A stretch of 64,000 nt of DNA from Nocardioides zhouii (GCF_004137345.1 NZ_SDWV01000007.1:62001-126000); one strand, 5' to 3'. Positions 35,932 through 44,861 are shown, counted from the stretch's first letter. Notes: generated by a model from the letters alone, not told the origin. Numbers and translations are program-made.

Positions 35932-37847
35932 GCACGACGGCCGAGACCGAGCGAGCGGTCACGAGCAAGAAGAAGCCGGCCGCGAAGAAGTCCGCCCGCA
36001 CGAGGGCCCCAGCCAAGAAGGCCCCAGCCAGGAAGACCGCAGCCAGGAAGACCGCAGCCAAGAAGACCGCAGCCGCTGCCCCGGCGCCCGCGCAGCAGGC
36101 CGAGGGCCGGATGCACGCGCACGACGAGTCGGAGGAGTCCGCCGAGCGCGACGCCAGCAGCGCGCTTGCGACGCCGCTCGACCTGCTGCTCGCCAACGCC
36201 GGCAGCGGCCCGATGCGGCGCTTCGTCCCGGGGATGTCGGGGGTGAAGTTCACCGCTGGGCTCGCCCGCCACCCGCGCGTGGTCGCCCGGCGCGCGGCCG
36301 GGCTCGCCACCGAGCTCACCCGGGTCGGCGTGGGTCGCTCGCGGCTGGCTCCCGACGAGAAGGACCGCCGCTGGAGCGAGGAGGCGTGGGCCCGCAACCC
36401 GGCGTTCAAGCGCACGCTGCAGAGCTACCTGGCGATCGGCGCCGCGGCGCGCGGCCTGGTGGACGACGCCGGGCTGGGCTGGGGGGACGACCAGCGCATC
36501 CGGTTCATCGTCGACAACCTGGTGGAGGCGGCCGCCCCCAGCAACAACCCGTTCCTGAACCCCAAGGTGATCAAGCGGACCCTCGACACCGGCGGCGGCA
36601 ACCTGGTCGCCGGTGGGCGGCGCTTCGTCCGGGACTTCGCCACCGCTCCCCGGGTGCCGTCGATGGTGGAGGCGGACGCGTTCGAGGTGGGCCGCGACAT
36701 CGCGGTGACACCCGGCGCGGTGGTGCTGCGCACCGACGTCTTCGAGCTCATCCAGTACACCCCGCAGACCCCGCAGGTGCGGACCGTGCCGATGCTGATC
36801 GTGCCGCCCACGATCAACAAGTACTACGTGATCGACCTGGCGGAGCAGCGCTCGCTAGTGGAGCACCTGGTGCAGAACGGCCAGCAGGTCTTCTGCATCT
36901 CGTGGCGCAACCCCGACGTACGCCACGCCGACTGGGGGCTGGACACCTACGGCCAGGCGATCCTCGAGGCGATGACCGCCTGCGAGGACATCACCGGCCA
37001 GGACCGGACGGCGGTCTTCGGCATCTGTTCGGGCGGGATGATCGCCTCGATGGTGATGGCCCACCTCGCCGACATCGGCGAGCAGGACCGGGTCGCGGCG
37101 TACAGCCTGGCCGTGACCGTGCTCGACCAGGAGCGGGCCGGGGTCACCAGTGCGCTGCTCTCGCACAAGGCGGCCGCGGCCTCGACGCAGGCGTCGAAGG
37201 AGAAGGGCTACCTCGACGGCCGCACGCTGGCCGAGATCTTCGCGTGGCTGCGCCCCAACGACCTGATCTGGAACTACTGGGTCAACAACTACCTGATGGG
37301 CCACGCGCCCAAGGCGTTCGACATCCTCTACTGGAACGCCGACCCGGTGCGGATGAGTGCCGCGATGCACCGCGACTTCATGGACATCGCCCTGCGCAAC
37401 GCGCTCGTCGAGCCGCGGGCGGCCACGATGCTGGGCACCAAGGTCGACCTCGGCGAGATCACCACCGACACGTACGTCGTTGCCGGGATCGCCGACCACC
37501 TCTGCAAGTGGGAGTCCTGCTACCAGACCACGCAGCTCTTCGGGGGCGACACCAAGTTCGTGCTGTCGACCAGTGGCCACATCGCCGCCATGGTCAACCC
37601 GCCCGGCAACCCCAAGGCCAGCTTCCAGACCTCACCATCGGGTGGTGGCCGCAAGGGCACGGACAACCCCGACGACACCCGGGAGTGGTTGGACCGGGCG
37701 GTGAAGGTCAAGGGCAGCTGGTGGGACGACTGGGTGGCGTGGCTGGCGGAGCGCAGCGGCGAGGAGCGCGCCCGGCCGCGCTCCCTCGGCAACGCCTCCC
37801 ACCCACCCCTGGACGACGCCCCGGGCACCTACGTCCATGACCGCTGA
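35928..37847 (+). CDS. phaC: Poly(3-hydroxyalkanoate) synthase with histone-like N-terminal tail
   Basis: Polymerises 3-hydroxyacyl-CoA into storage PHA. The 639-residue protein has a class I/II-type core with C367 in GICSGGM (Cys in place of the lipase Ser), D523 in GIADHLCKW and H551 in TSGHIAAMVNPP. Residues 13-57 are a Lys/Ala/Pro tail (KKPAAKKSARTRAPAKKAP then repeated ARKTA/AKKTA) absent from normal synthases and resembling the AAKP tails of PhaF phasins and histone-H1-like proteins. The GTG start overlaps the synthetase stop. It could tether granules to DNA; that is inference. Confidence 0.9.
   Translation: MSTTAETERAVTSKKKPAAKKSARTRAPAKKAPARKTAARKTAAKKTAAAAPAPAQQAEGRMHAHDESEESAERDASSALATPLDLLLANAGSGPMRRFVPGMSGVKFTAGLARHPRVVARRAAGLATELTRVGVGRSRLAPDEKDRRWSEEAWARNPAFKRTLQSYLAIGAAARGLVDDAGLGWGDDQRIRFIVDNLVEAAAPSNNPFLNPKVIKRTLDTGGGNLVAGGRRFVRDFATAPRVPSMVEADAFEVGRDIAVTPGAVVLRTDVFELIQYTPQTPQVRTVPMLIVPPTINKYYVIDLAEQRSLVEHLVQNGQQVFCISWRNPDVRHADWGLDTYGQAILEAMTACEDITGQDRTAVFGICSGGMIASMVMAHLADIGEQDRVAAYSLAVTVLDQERAGVTSALLSHKAAAASTQASKEKGYLDGRTLAEIFAWLRPNDLIWNYWVNNYLMGHAPKAFDILYWNADPVRMSAAMHRDFMDIALRNALVEPRAATMLGTKVDLGEITTDTYVVAGIADHLCKWESCYQTTQLFGGDTKFVLSTSGHIAAMVNPPGNPKASFQTSPSGGGRKGTDNPDDTREWLDRAVKVKGSWWDDWVAWLAERSGEERARPRSLGNASHPPLDDAPGTYVHDR
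36011..36074 (+). repeat. 15-bp tandem repeat in the phaC tail
   Basis: Four full units of AGCCARGAAGRCCSC (36011-36025, 36026-36040, 36041-36055, 36056-36070) and a partial fifth. In frame it encodes five-residue steps of the AKKAP/ARKTA/AKKTA type. Such repeats can expand and contract by slippage without breaking the frame. Confidence 0.85.
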
Positions 37848-38703
37848 GCACGGCGACCGCGTCCGCAACGTCACGGTCCGGGGCATCACCGCCCGGGTCT
37901 CGGTGCGGCCCGGGGTCGGGTCGTACACCGACCAGCCGCCGCTGCTGCTGTGCAACGGCATCGGCATCAGCTTCGAGGCGCTGCAGCCGCTGGTCGACCG
38001 GCTCCACCCCGACCGCGGGGTGGTGCGCTTCGACGTCCCCGGCGTGGGTGGCTCGGCGCTGCCACCGCTGCCCTACCCCATCGCCGGGCTGGCCTCCTGG
38101 GTGACCGCGCTGATGGCGAGGCTGGGGCACCGGCGCTTCGACGTCCTCGGCCTGTCCTGGGGTGGTGGCCTGGCCCAGCAGCTGGCGGTCCAGGCTCCGC
38201 GGCGCGTACGCCGGGTGGTGCTGGTGGCCACCGGCACCGGCACCCTGATGGTGCCGGCCCACCCGCGCGTGCTGAAGATCATGTCGACGCCGCGCCGCCA
38301 CCGCGATCCGGCGTACGCCGCCCTGGTCGCCCCGCAGATCTACGGCGGCTCGATGCGCACCGACCCCGGGCTCGGTGCAGCACTGCTGCACGGCGCCACC
38401 CGCTCCGGTCCCAAGCGGGGCTACTACTACCAGCTGGCGGCCATGGTCGGCTGGACGAGCCTGCCGTTCCTGGGCCTCCTGCGGCAGCCGACGCTGGTCA
38501 TGGGCGGCGACGACGACCCGATCATCCCGGTCGCCAACCCGAAGATGCAGGCCGCACTGATCCCGCACTCGCAGCTGCACATCTACCACGGAGGACACCT
38601 CGCCATCCTGACCGAGGCTGACGAGCTCGCACCCATCATCGACGTGTTCCTCGATGCCCCCGGCATCGACGGCACGAGCCTGAACGAGGAGAACCCCGGA
38701 TGA
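37837..38703 (+). CDS. phaZ: Intracellular PHA depolymerase (PhaZ-type)
   Basis: Hydrolyses stored medium-chain PHA. The 288-residue alpha/beta hydrolase closely follows the Pseudomonas PhaZ pattern as I know it: LLLCNGIGISFEALQPLV, FDVPGVGGSALPPLPYP, nucleophile S107 in GLSWGGGLAQQ, then MVPAHPRVLKIMSTPRR, APQIYGG, RQPTLVMGGDDDPIIP (Asp) and IYHGGHLAILT (His). It begins 11 bases before the phaC stop and its stop overlaps the next ATG (ATGA). Co-location with synthase and acyl-CoA synthetase suggests a synthesis-degradation cycle in one operon. Confidence 0.82.
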   Translation: MTAEHGDRVRNVTVRGITARVSVRPGVGSYTDQPPLLLCNGIGISFEALQPLVDRLHPDRGVVRFDVPGVGGSALPPLPYPIAGLASWVTALMARLGHRRFDVLGLSWGGGLAQQLAVQAPRRVRRVVLVATGTGTLMVPAHPRVLKIMSTPRRHRDPAYAALVAPQIYGGSMRTDPGLGAALLHGATRSGPKRGYYYQLAAMVGWTSLPFLGLLRQPTLVMGGDDDPIIPVANPKMQAALIPHSQLHIYHGGHLAILTEADELAPIIDVFLDAPGIDGTSLNEENPG

Positions 38704-39899
38704 GCAGGAACGAAGACCTGAGTCTCGAAGACTCCCCCTCCTCGGACTTCCTCGGCTTCGAGCTGCTGCTCGGCGAGGAGGACCGCACCGTGCTCAGCAG
38801 CGTGCGCGCGTTCATGACGCGAGAGGTCGAGCCGATCATCAACGACCACTGGACCCGCGCCACGTTCCCGCATGAAGTGGTCCCGGGCCTCGCGAAGCTC
38901 GGCATCGCCGGCCTGGCGTTTGACGGACCCGGCTGTCCCGACCGCGGGGCGCTTGTCGACGGCATGGTCATGATGGAGCTCGGCCGCGTCGACCCGTCGA
39001 TCGCCACGTTCATGGGCGTCCACGGCGGCCTGGCGATGGGCTCGATCAACCTGTGCGGCTCCGACGAGCAGCGCGAACGCTGGCTGCCCGCGATGGCGCG
39101 GATGGAGATGATCGGAGCCTTCGGACTGACCGAGCCCGACGTCGGCTCGGCGATCTCGGCCGGTCTCGCCACGAGCGCCCGGCGCGACGGCGACGAGTGG
39201 GTCCTCAACGGTGAGAAGAAGTGGATCGGCAACGCCGCCTTCGCCGACCTGGTCATCATCTGGGCGCGCGACGAGGAGGACGGGCAGGTCAAGGGCTTCG
39301 TCGTCGAGAAGGACACGGACGGGATGACCTTCGACAAGCAGGAGGACAAGATCGCCCTCCGCGTCGTGCAGAACGCCGAGATCCACCTCCGCGACGTCCG
39401 CGTCCCCGAGGCCAACCGGCTGCAGAAGGCGGACAACTTCCGCTCCACCGCCGACGTGCTGCGCGTCACCCGGATGAGCGTGGCCTGGTCGGCGGCTGGA
39501 TGTGCGCGCGGTGCGTTCGAGCACGCGCTTCGCTACACCAAGGCCCGCGAGCAGTTCGGTCGGCCGATCGCCTCCTTCCAGCTGGTGCAGGACTTGCTCG
39601 TGAAGATGCTCAGCAACGTCACCGCCTCCACGGCCATGAACGTACGAGCGTCGCAGCTGCAGGATGCCGGCCTGCTCCGCGACGAGCACGCATCGCTGTG
39701 CAAGGCGCATGCGACGGTGCGGATGCGCGAGGCCGTCGGCTGGGCGCGGGAGGTCCTCGGCGGCAACGGCATCCTGCTCGAGCACCACGTGGGTCGGTTC
39801 GTCGCCGACGCGGAGGCGATCTACTCCTACGAGGGCACCCGCGAGATCAACACCTTGATCGTGGGACGAGCCATCACCGGTGAGAGCGCTTTCGTCTGA
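38700..39899 (+). CDS. Acyl-CoA dehydrogenase, glutaryl-CoA dehydrogenase-like
   Basis: An FAD enzyme introducing the 2,3 double bond in an acyl-CoA. The 399-residue protein has GAFGLTEPDVGS and WVLNGEKKWIGNA (FAD/substrate binding), the helical domain with RVTRMSVAWSAAGCARGAFEHALRYTKAREQFGRPI, and the catalytic Glu E378 in YSYEGTREINTLIVGRAITG. That last block is closest to the glutaryl-CoA dehydrogenase branch, but the preferred chain cannot be fixed. Its ATG overlaps the phaZ stop, making it the last gene of the operon. Confidence 0.9.
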   Translation: MSRNEDLSLEDSPSSDFLGFELLLGEEDRTVLSSVRAFMTREVEPIINDHWTRATFPHEVVPGLAKLGIAGLAFDGPGCPDRGALVDGMVMMELGRVDPSIATFMGVHGGLAMGSINLCGSDEQRERWLPAMARMEMIGAFGLTEPDVGSAISAGLATSARRDGDEWVLNGEKKWIGNAAFADLVIIWARDEEDGQVKGFVVEKDTDGMTFDKQEDKIALRVVQNAEIHLRDVRVPEANRLQKADNFRSTADVLRVTRMSVAWSAAGCARGAFEHALRYTKAREQFGRPIASFQLVQDLLVKMLSNVTASTAMNVRASQLQDAGLLRDEHASLCKAHATVRMREAVGWAREVLGGNGILLEHHVGRFVADAEAIYSYEGTREINTLIVGRAITGESAFV

Positions 39900-39919
39900 C
39901 GGCGAACCGCCCTACCCCC

Positions 39920-41932
39920 TCACAACCCCGCGACGACCTCGGTCCCCTGCTTGATCGCGCGCTTTGCGTCGAGCTCCGCCGCGATGTCGGCTCCGCCGAT
40001 GAGGTAGGCGTCGCGGTCGAGCCCGTCGTACAACCCGCGCACCGAGTCCTGGCCGGCGCAGACGACTACGGTGTCGACCTCGATCACGCGGGCGACACCG
40101 TCGACGGTGACGTGCAGGCCGTCGTCGTCGATGCGGTCGTAGGTCGCGCCGCTGACCTGGGTGACCTTCGACTGCTTGAGCACGGCGCGGTGCGCCCAGC
40201 CCGACGTCTTGCCGAGGCTGATGCCGATCGGCGTGGTCTTGCGCTGCACGAGGGTCACCTCGCGGGCCGGCGTACGCGGCTTGGGCTCGGTCAACCCGCC
40301 CTCGGTGAGGGCCGGGTCGCCGACGCCCCAGTGGGCCATCCAGTCGTCGAGGTCCTCGTCGGTGTGGGTGAGGAAGACGCTCACGTCGACGCCGATGCCG
40401 CCGGCACCGATCACGGCGACGCGCCTGCCGGGCACGACCGCGCCGCTCAGCACCTCGGCGTACGACGCCACGGATGCGTGGTCGATGCCGGGGATGTCCG
40501 GCATCCGGGGCTCGACGCCGGTCGCGACGACGACCTGGTCGAAGCCGGCGAGGTCCCCGGCGGTGGCCTCCGCCCCGAGGCGTACGTCCACGCCCAGCAC
40601 CTCGAGGCGACGGGTGAAGTAGCGCAGCGTGTCGGCGAAGTCCTCCTTGCCGGGCACGGCCATCGCGAGCCGGAACTGGCCGCCGAGCCAGGCCGACTTC
40701 TCGAAGAGGGTCACCTCGAAGCCACGCTCCGCGGCGCTGGTCGCTGCCGCGAGGCCGGCGGGACCGGCGCCGACGACGGCGACGGTCTGCTTGCGCAGCG
40801 TCGGCATCAGGACGAGCTCGGTCTCGTGGCAGGCGCGCGGGTTGACCAGGCAGGAGGCGCGCTGGTTGGCGAAGACGTGGTCGAGGCAGGCCTGGTTGCA
40901 GGCGATGCAGGTGTTGATCTCGTCGGCGCGCTCGTCCATCGCCTTGGCGACGAAGGCCGCGTCGGCCAGCAGGGGCCGCGCCATCGACACGAGGTCGGCC
41001 TCGCCGCTCGCGAGGATGTCCTCGGCGAGCTCGGGGGTGTTGATCCGGTTGGACGCGCAGACCGGCACGTCGACGACCTGCTTGAGGCGGGCCGTGTACG
41101 ACCGCCAGGCGCCGCGCGGGACCTGCGTGATGATCGTCGGGACCCGCGCCTCGTGCCAGCCGATGCCGGTGTTGAAGACAGTGACGCCGGCCGCCTGCAG
41201 GTGCAGCGCGAGCTCGGCGGTCTCCTCCCACGTCTGGCCGCCCTCCACGAGGTCGAGCAGCGAGATCCGGTAGACGATCGGGAAGTCGTCGCCGACCAGC
41301 TCGCGCGAGCGGCGTACGACCTCGACGGGGAAGTGCATCCGGCGCGCGGCCGAGCCGCCCCACTGGTCGTCGCGGTCGTTGGTGCGCGAGGCGAGGAACT
41401 GGTTGATGAGGTAGCCCTCGGAGCCCATGATCTCGACCGCGTCGTAGCCCGCCTTGCGGGCCAGGGCGACGCTCTTGGCGAAGGCGGTCGCGGTGTGGTC
41501 GACCTCCTTGGTCGACATCGCGCTGGGGCGGAACGGCGTGATCGGCGACTTCTTGTCCGACGCGCTCTGCGACAGCGGGTGGTAGCCGTAGCGGCCGGCG
41601 TGCAGCACCTGCAGCGCGATCGCGCCGCCGGCCTCGTGGACCGGGCCGGTGACCCGCTCGTGCCGCTTGGCGTGGAGCCGGTTGGTCATCTCCGAGGCGA
41701 ACGGCTTGAGCCACCCGCGCTTGGTGGGGGCGTACCCGCCGGTGATGATCAGCCCGACCCCGCCGCGCGCCCGCTCCTCGAAGAACGCGGCCAGCTTGTC
41801 GATGTCCCACGGGTGGTCCTCGAGGCCGGTGTGCATCGAGCCCATCACGACGCGGTTGCGCAGGGTGAGCGCGTCGGGACCGCTGCCGAGGGTGATCGGC
41901 TCGAGCAGGTGGGGGTAGAGGGGGTGGGTCAT
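39920..41932 (-). CDS. fadH: 2,4-dienoyl-CoA reductase-type flavin oxidoreductase
   Basis: Reduces 2,4-dienoyl-CoA during degradation of unsaturated fatty acids. The 670-residue size equals E. coli FadH. The N-terminal OYE-type TIM barrel has RNRVVMGSMHTGLED and GYLINQFLASRTNDRDDQWGGS; the 4Fe-4S cluster Cys are in INTCIACNQACLDHVF and ASCLVNPRA; the C-terminal half carries FAD (VAVVGAGPAGLAAAT) and NADPH (VAVIGAGGIGVDVS) folds. Its ATG overlaps the PadR stop (ATGA), so the two are one operon with PadR first. Confidence 0.92.
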   Translation of the reverse strand: MTHPLYPHLLEPITLGSGPDALTLRNRVVMGSMHTGLEDHPWDIDKLAAFFEERARGGVGLIITGGYAPTKRGWLKPFASEMTNRLHAKRHERVTGPVHEAGGAIALQVLHAGRYGYHPLSQSASDKKSPITPFRPSAMSTKEVDHTATAFAKSVALARKAGYDAVEIMGSEGYLINQFLASRTNDRDDQWGGSAARRMHFPVEVVRRSRELVGDDFPIVYRISLLDLVEGGQTWEETAELALHLQAAGVTVFNTGIGWHEARVPTIITQVPRGAWRSYTARLKQVVDVPVCASNRINTPELAEDILASGEADLVSMARPLLADAAFVAKAMDERADEINTCIACNQACLDHVFANQRASCLVNPRACHETELVLMPTLRKQTVAVVGAGPAGLAAATSAAERGFEVTLFEKSAWLGGQFRLAMAVPGKEDFADTLRYFTRRLEVLGVDVRLGAEATAGDLAGFDQVVVATGVEPRMPDIPGIDHASVASYAEVLSGAVVPGRRVAVIGAGGIGVDVSVFLTHTDEDLDDWMAHWGVGDPALTEGGLTEPKPRTPAREVTLVQRKTTPIGISLGKTSGWAHRAVLKQSKVTQVSGATYDRIDDDGLHVTVDGVARVIEVDTVVVCAGQDSVRGLYDGLDRDAYLIGGADIAAELDAKRAIKQGTEVVAGL

Positions 41933-42477
41933 GGTGTCGCCTCACTCATTTGGTGTGCCTGCAGGTAGTCGGTGAACCACTCGATCCAGAACCGCTCCAT
42001 CCGGATGCCGCCGCGGAGGACGAGCCACTGGTCGAGCGTCGCCCCGTCGAGGGCGGCGGGGTCGGGGAACTGCTCGCGCTCCATCTGCTCGTAGTGCGCC
42101 AGCCGCGTCGCGTGGTCCGAGCGGAGGTCGGTCAGGTGGCCGGTCAGCCTGGCGCGGTCCCCGTACGACGCCCCGCGCAGCTTGACGGCGACGTCGCTGC
42201 GGAACGCCTCCATCGGCATCGGCCCGGCGAGCCAGTCGGCCAGCACCCGGCGGCCCTCGGCGGACGGCGTGTGGACGCGCTTGTCCGGACGTCCGTCCTG
42301 CTCGACCACCTCGACGGTGACCCAGCCGTCGGACTCCATCCGCGCGAGCACGCGGTAGATCTGCTGGTGGGTGGCGTGCCAGAAGAAGCCGAGCGACTTC
42401 TCGAAGCGGCGGGTGAGCTCGAGGCCGCTCGCGGGTCGCTCGCTCAGCGCGACGAGGAGGGCGTGCTCGAGGGCCAT
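41929..42477 (-). CDS. PadR-family transcriptional regulator
   Basis: A 182-residue PadR regulator. The winged helix covers about residues 1-75 (LEHALLVALSERPASGLELTRRFEKSLGFFWHATHQQIYRVLARMESDGWV), followed by the Vir-type C-terminal helices with MERFWIEWFTDYL. It leads an operon with fadH and probably represses it. A TGCAAC-GA-GTTGCA palindrome lies 22 bases upstream of the ATG. The inducer, perhaps an acyl-CoA or phenolic compound, is unknown. Confidence 0.88.
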   Translation of the reverse strand: MALEHALLVALSERPASGLELTRRFEKSLGFFWHATHQQIYRVLARMESDGWVTVEVVEQDGRPDKRVHTPSAEGRRVLADWLAGPMPMEAFRSDVAVKLRGASYGDRARLTGHLTDLRSDHATRLAHYEQMEREQFPDPAALDGATLDQWLVLRGGIRMERFWIEWFTDYLQAHQMSEATP

Positions 42478-42498
42478 GGAGGCAGTCTGACTGACCTA

Positions 42499-42512
42499 TG
42501 CAACGAGTTGCA
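42499..42512. promoter_or_regulatory. Candidate PadR operator
   Basis: TGCAACGAGTTGCA is a 14-bp inverted repeat (6-bp perfect arms, 2-bp centre) located 22 bases before the PadR start. The spot fits autorepression. It is the only sizable A/T-containing dyad in this divergent gap. Confidence 0.5.
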
Positions 42513-42527
42513 ATCATCGTGCCTGAG

Positions 42528-42566
42528 TCGAAGATCACTCGTGGGATCCACGAGCAGCCTTCGACC
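42528..42566. repeat. 39-bp palindromic repeat, family C copy 1
   Basis: Form TCGAAG-N4-CTCGTGG-N4-CACGAGCAG-N2-TTCGACC, a nested dyad (CTCGTG/CACGAG inside TCGAA/TTCGA). It aligns gap-free with the copy at 43621-43659 at 30 of 39 positions in the same orientation. It lies just before the AbiEi/DUF559 gene. Confidence 0.85.
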
Positions 42567-42632
42567 CTCGGTCGTCCACAGATCGCCCCGACGCGCTGGC
42601 AGCGGGCCGGTCGCCGGACGAGGGTGGTGGTC

Positions 42633-43619
42633 GTGACCGCCGAGCTGAGCCCGAGGACGTACGCCGACCCGGTGACCGCGCTGCTCTCCGCGCAGGACGG
42701 AGTCGTGTCACGCGCCCAGCTGGTCGACGCCGGGTGCGATCCGCACGACCTCGAGCGGATGCTCCGGCGCAAGGAGCTGTTCGTCGCGTTGCCGGGTGTC
42801 TACGTCAACCACAACGGACCGCGCTCGTGGAACCAGCGGGCGTGGGTCGCCGTGCTGGCGTGCTGGCCGGCCGCGCTCGCCGGGGCCTCGGCGCTGCGGG
42901 CCGAGAGCGGGCCCGGGCTCCGAGGGTTCGACGACAGCGCGGCGATCGAGGTCGCCGTCGACGTGTCCCGCACCGTCCGCGACAAGCCGGACGTCCGCGT
43001 ACGCCGGATGGCCGGGCTGCAACCCCGATCGCGGTGGAACGCCTCGCCGCCGAGGGTTCGCTACGAGGAGGCGGTGCTCGACGTGGTGGCGGGGTTGCCG
43101 CGCGAGTGGGACGTCATCGAGGCGTGCGCGGCTGCGGTGCGTGGGCGGTGCACCACGGCGCCGCGACTGGCGAAGGCGCTCGCCGCGCGTCACCGGTTCC
43201 CGCGCAGGACCTGGCTCGCCCGGGTGCTCGCCGACGTGGCAGCCGGGACGGCCTCGGTCCTGGAGCACGGCTACCTCGACAAGGTCGAACGGGCGCACGG
43301 CCTCCCTGCCGCAGACCGCCAGCAGCCGGACCGGATCGCGGGAGGCCGGGTATACCGCGACGCCCGCTACCCGGCGTACGACCTCGACGTCGAGCTCGAC
43401 GGCCGCCTCGACCACAGCGCTCTCGCCGACCGCGACAGTGACCTGGAGCGGGACCTCGACACGGCCACCCGTCGCAGACGCAGCGTCAGGCTGGGATGGG
43501 GCCAGGTCTACGACCGACCCTGCCGAACGGCAGCGCAGGTCGCCCGCCTGCTCGCGATCGGTGGCTGGGAGGGCACGCCGACTCCGTGCTCACCGACCTG
43601 CTCGGTCGGAGGCGTCTGA
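42633..43619 (+). CDS. AbiEi-type HTH plus DUF559-like nuclease domain protein
   Basis: A 328-residue protein. The N-terminal about 60 residues (VSRAQLVDAGCDPHDLERMLRRKELFVALPGVYV) match the winged helix of type IV toxin-antitoxin AbiEi-like antitoxins. The C-terminal region (YPAYDLDVELDGRLDH then DSDLERDL) resembles the D-(D/E)-x-K-like core of DUF559/Vsr-type proteins, with Asp and Glu in order; a matching Lys is not obvious. No toxin gene is adjacent. I choose GTG 42633 because earlier frame contains the 39-bp repeat. Flanking repeats make it look like a unit of acquisition. A defence or regulatory role is inference. Confidence 0.7.
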   Translation: MTAELSPRTYADPVTALLSAQDGVVSRAQLVDAGCDPHDLERMLRRKELFVALPGVYVNHNGPRSWNQRAWVAVLACWPAALAGASALRAESGPGLRGFDDSAAIEVAVDVSRTVRDKPDVRVRRMAGLQPRSRWNASPPRVRYEEAVLDVVAGLPREWDVIEACAAAVRGRCTTAPRLAKALAARHRFPRRTWLARVLADVAAGTASVLEHGYLDKVERAHGLPAADRQQPDRIAGGRVYRDARYPAYDLDVELDGRLDHSALADRDSDLERDLDTATRRRRSVRLGWGQVYDRPCRTAAQVARLLAIGGWEGTPTPCSPTCSVGGV

Positions 43620-43620
43620 C

Positions 43621-43659
43621 TCGAAGTCCGCTCGTGGATGTCACGAGCAGAGTTCGACC
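43621..43659. repeat. 39-bp palindromic repeat, family C copy 2
   Basis: Starts 1 base after the stop of the AbiEi/DUF559 gene and shares outer and inner arms with copy 1 (TCGAAG..., CTCGTGG, CACGAGCAG, TTCGACC). Its hairpin may also end transcription of that gene. Confidence 0.85.
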
Positions 43660-43703
43660 TAAGGGCTCGCGACCGTGACAGCACCGGTGTCATGATCGGG
43701 CGC

Positions 43704-44861
43704 ATGACGTACGAGCTGGGGCAGGGGACCGGGCCGCTGCGGGGCGTGAAGGTGGTGGAGGTCGCCGGCATCGGGCCGGGGCCGCACGCCTGCATGATCC
43801 TGGCCGACCTCGGTGCCGACGTGATCCGGATCGACCGACCGGGTGGTGGGATGTTCGCGAGCGGGCGGGCCGACCTGCTCAACCGGGGGCGGCCGAGCGT
43901 CGCGCTCGACCTCAAGCGGCCGGCCGCGGTCGAGACGGTGCTGCGGCTCGTCGAGGGCGCCGACGTCCTGGTCGAGGGGATGCGGCCGGGCGCGATCGAG
44001 CGGCTCGGGCTCGGCCCCGAGGAGTGCCACGCGCGCAACCCGCGGCTGGTCTACGGGCGGATGACCGGCTGGGGCCAGGACGGGCCGTGGGCGCACGCCG
44101 CGGGCCACGACATGAACTACATCGCGATCACCGGAGCCCTCCACGGCCTCGGGCAGGACCGCGACCGGCCGCACTTCCCGAGCAACCTGCTCGGCGACTT
44201 CGGCGGCGGCTCGACCTACCTCGTCATCGGCATCCTCGCCGCCCTCGTCGAGGCGCGCACCAGCGGGCAGGGGCAGGTCGTCGACGCCGCGATCGTCGAC
44301 GGCACCGCCCACCTCAACGCCATCGCGTCGACGTTCGCCGCGGTCGGCCTCGACACGGGACGGCGCGCGTCGGGGATGCTCGACGGCGGCACTCCCTGGT
44401 ACGACGTGTACGAGACCGCCGACGGGCAGCACGTGAGCGTCGGTGCGCTCGAGCCGCAGTTCTGGAGCGCGCTCGTGGAACGCATCGGCGTCGAGCTGCC
44501 CGACCGCGACGACCCGGCCAACCATGCGACCATCCGCGGTGCCCTGACCCGCCGCTTCCGGGAGCGTACGCAGGCCGAGTGGGCCGAGGTGTTCGACGGC
44601 ACCGACGCCTGCGTCGCACCCGTCGTACCCCTCTCCGATGCGCCGCACCACCCGCACCTGGCCGCGCGCGGCACCTTCGTCGAGCGCGACGGCGTCACCC
44701 AGCCGGCCCCCGCGCCGCGCTTCTCACGGACCGCGGCCACGCTGACAGCGCCGCCCGCGCTCCCCGGCGAGCAGACCCGGGAGGCCCTCGCCGCCTGGGG
44801 GATCGACGGCGTGGACGCCCTCGTCGCCGACGGCGTCGCGACGCAGTGGACTGAGGTGTAA
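43704..44861 (+). CDS. mcr: Alpha-methylacyl-CoA racemase (CaiB/BaiF family)
   Basis: Epimerises 2-methyl-branched acyl-CoAs so that beta-oxidation can proceed. The 385-residue class III CoA-transferase-fold protein has LRGVKVVEVAGIGPGPHACMILADLGADVIRID, then YGRMTGWGQDGPWAHAAGHDMNYIAITGALH, which is the racemase signature with the catalytic Asp in GHD. I prefer ATG 43704; ATG 43692 is an alternative. It is followed at 41 bases by a monooxygenase. The fit with a branched-lipid or sterol-chain pathway is inference. Confidence 0.88.
   Translation: MTYELGQGTGPLRGVKVVEVAGIGPGPHACMILADLGADVIRIDRPGGGMFASGRADLLNRGRPSVALDLKRPAAVETVLRLVEGADVLVEGMRPGAIERLGLGPEECHARNPRLVYGRMTGWGQDGPWAHAAGHDMNYIAITGALHGLGQDRDRPHFPSNLLGDFGGGSTYLVIGILAALVEARTSGQGQVVDAAIVDGTAHLNAIASTFAAVGLDTGRRASGMLDGGTPWYDVYETADGQHVSVGALEPQFWSALVERIGVELPDRDDPANHATIRGALTRRFRERTQAEWAEVFDGTDACVAPVVPLSDAPHHPHLAARGTFVERDGVTQPAPAPRFSRTAATLTAPPALPGEQTREALAAWGIDGVDALVADGVATQWTEV

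Noticed and set aside
42498..42632. An earlier ATG start for the AbiEi/DUF559 gene
   Set aside because: The extension reads through the PadR operator and the 39-bp repeat and has no protein-like content; GTG 42633 begins the conserved domain.
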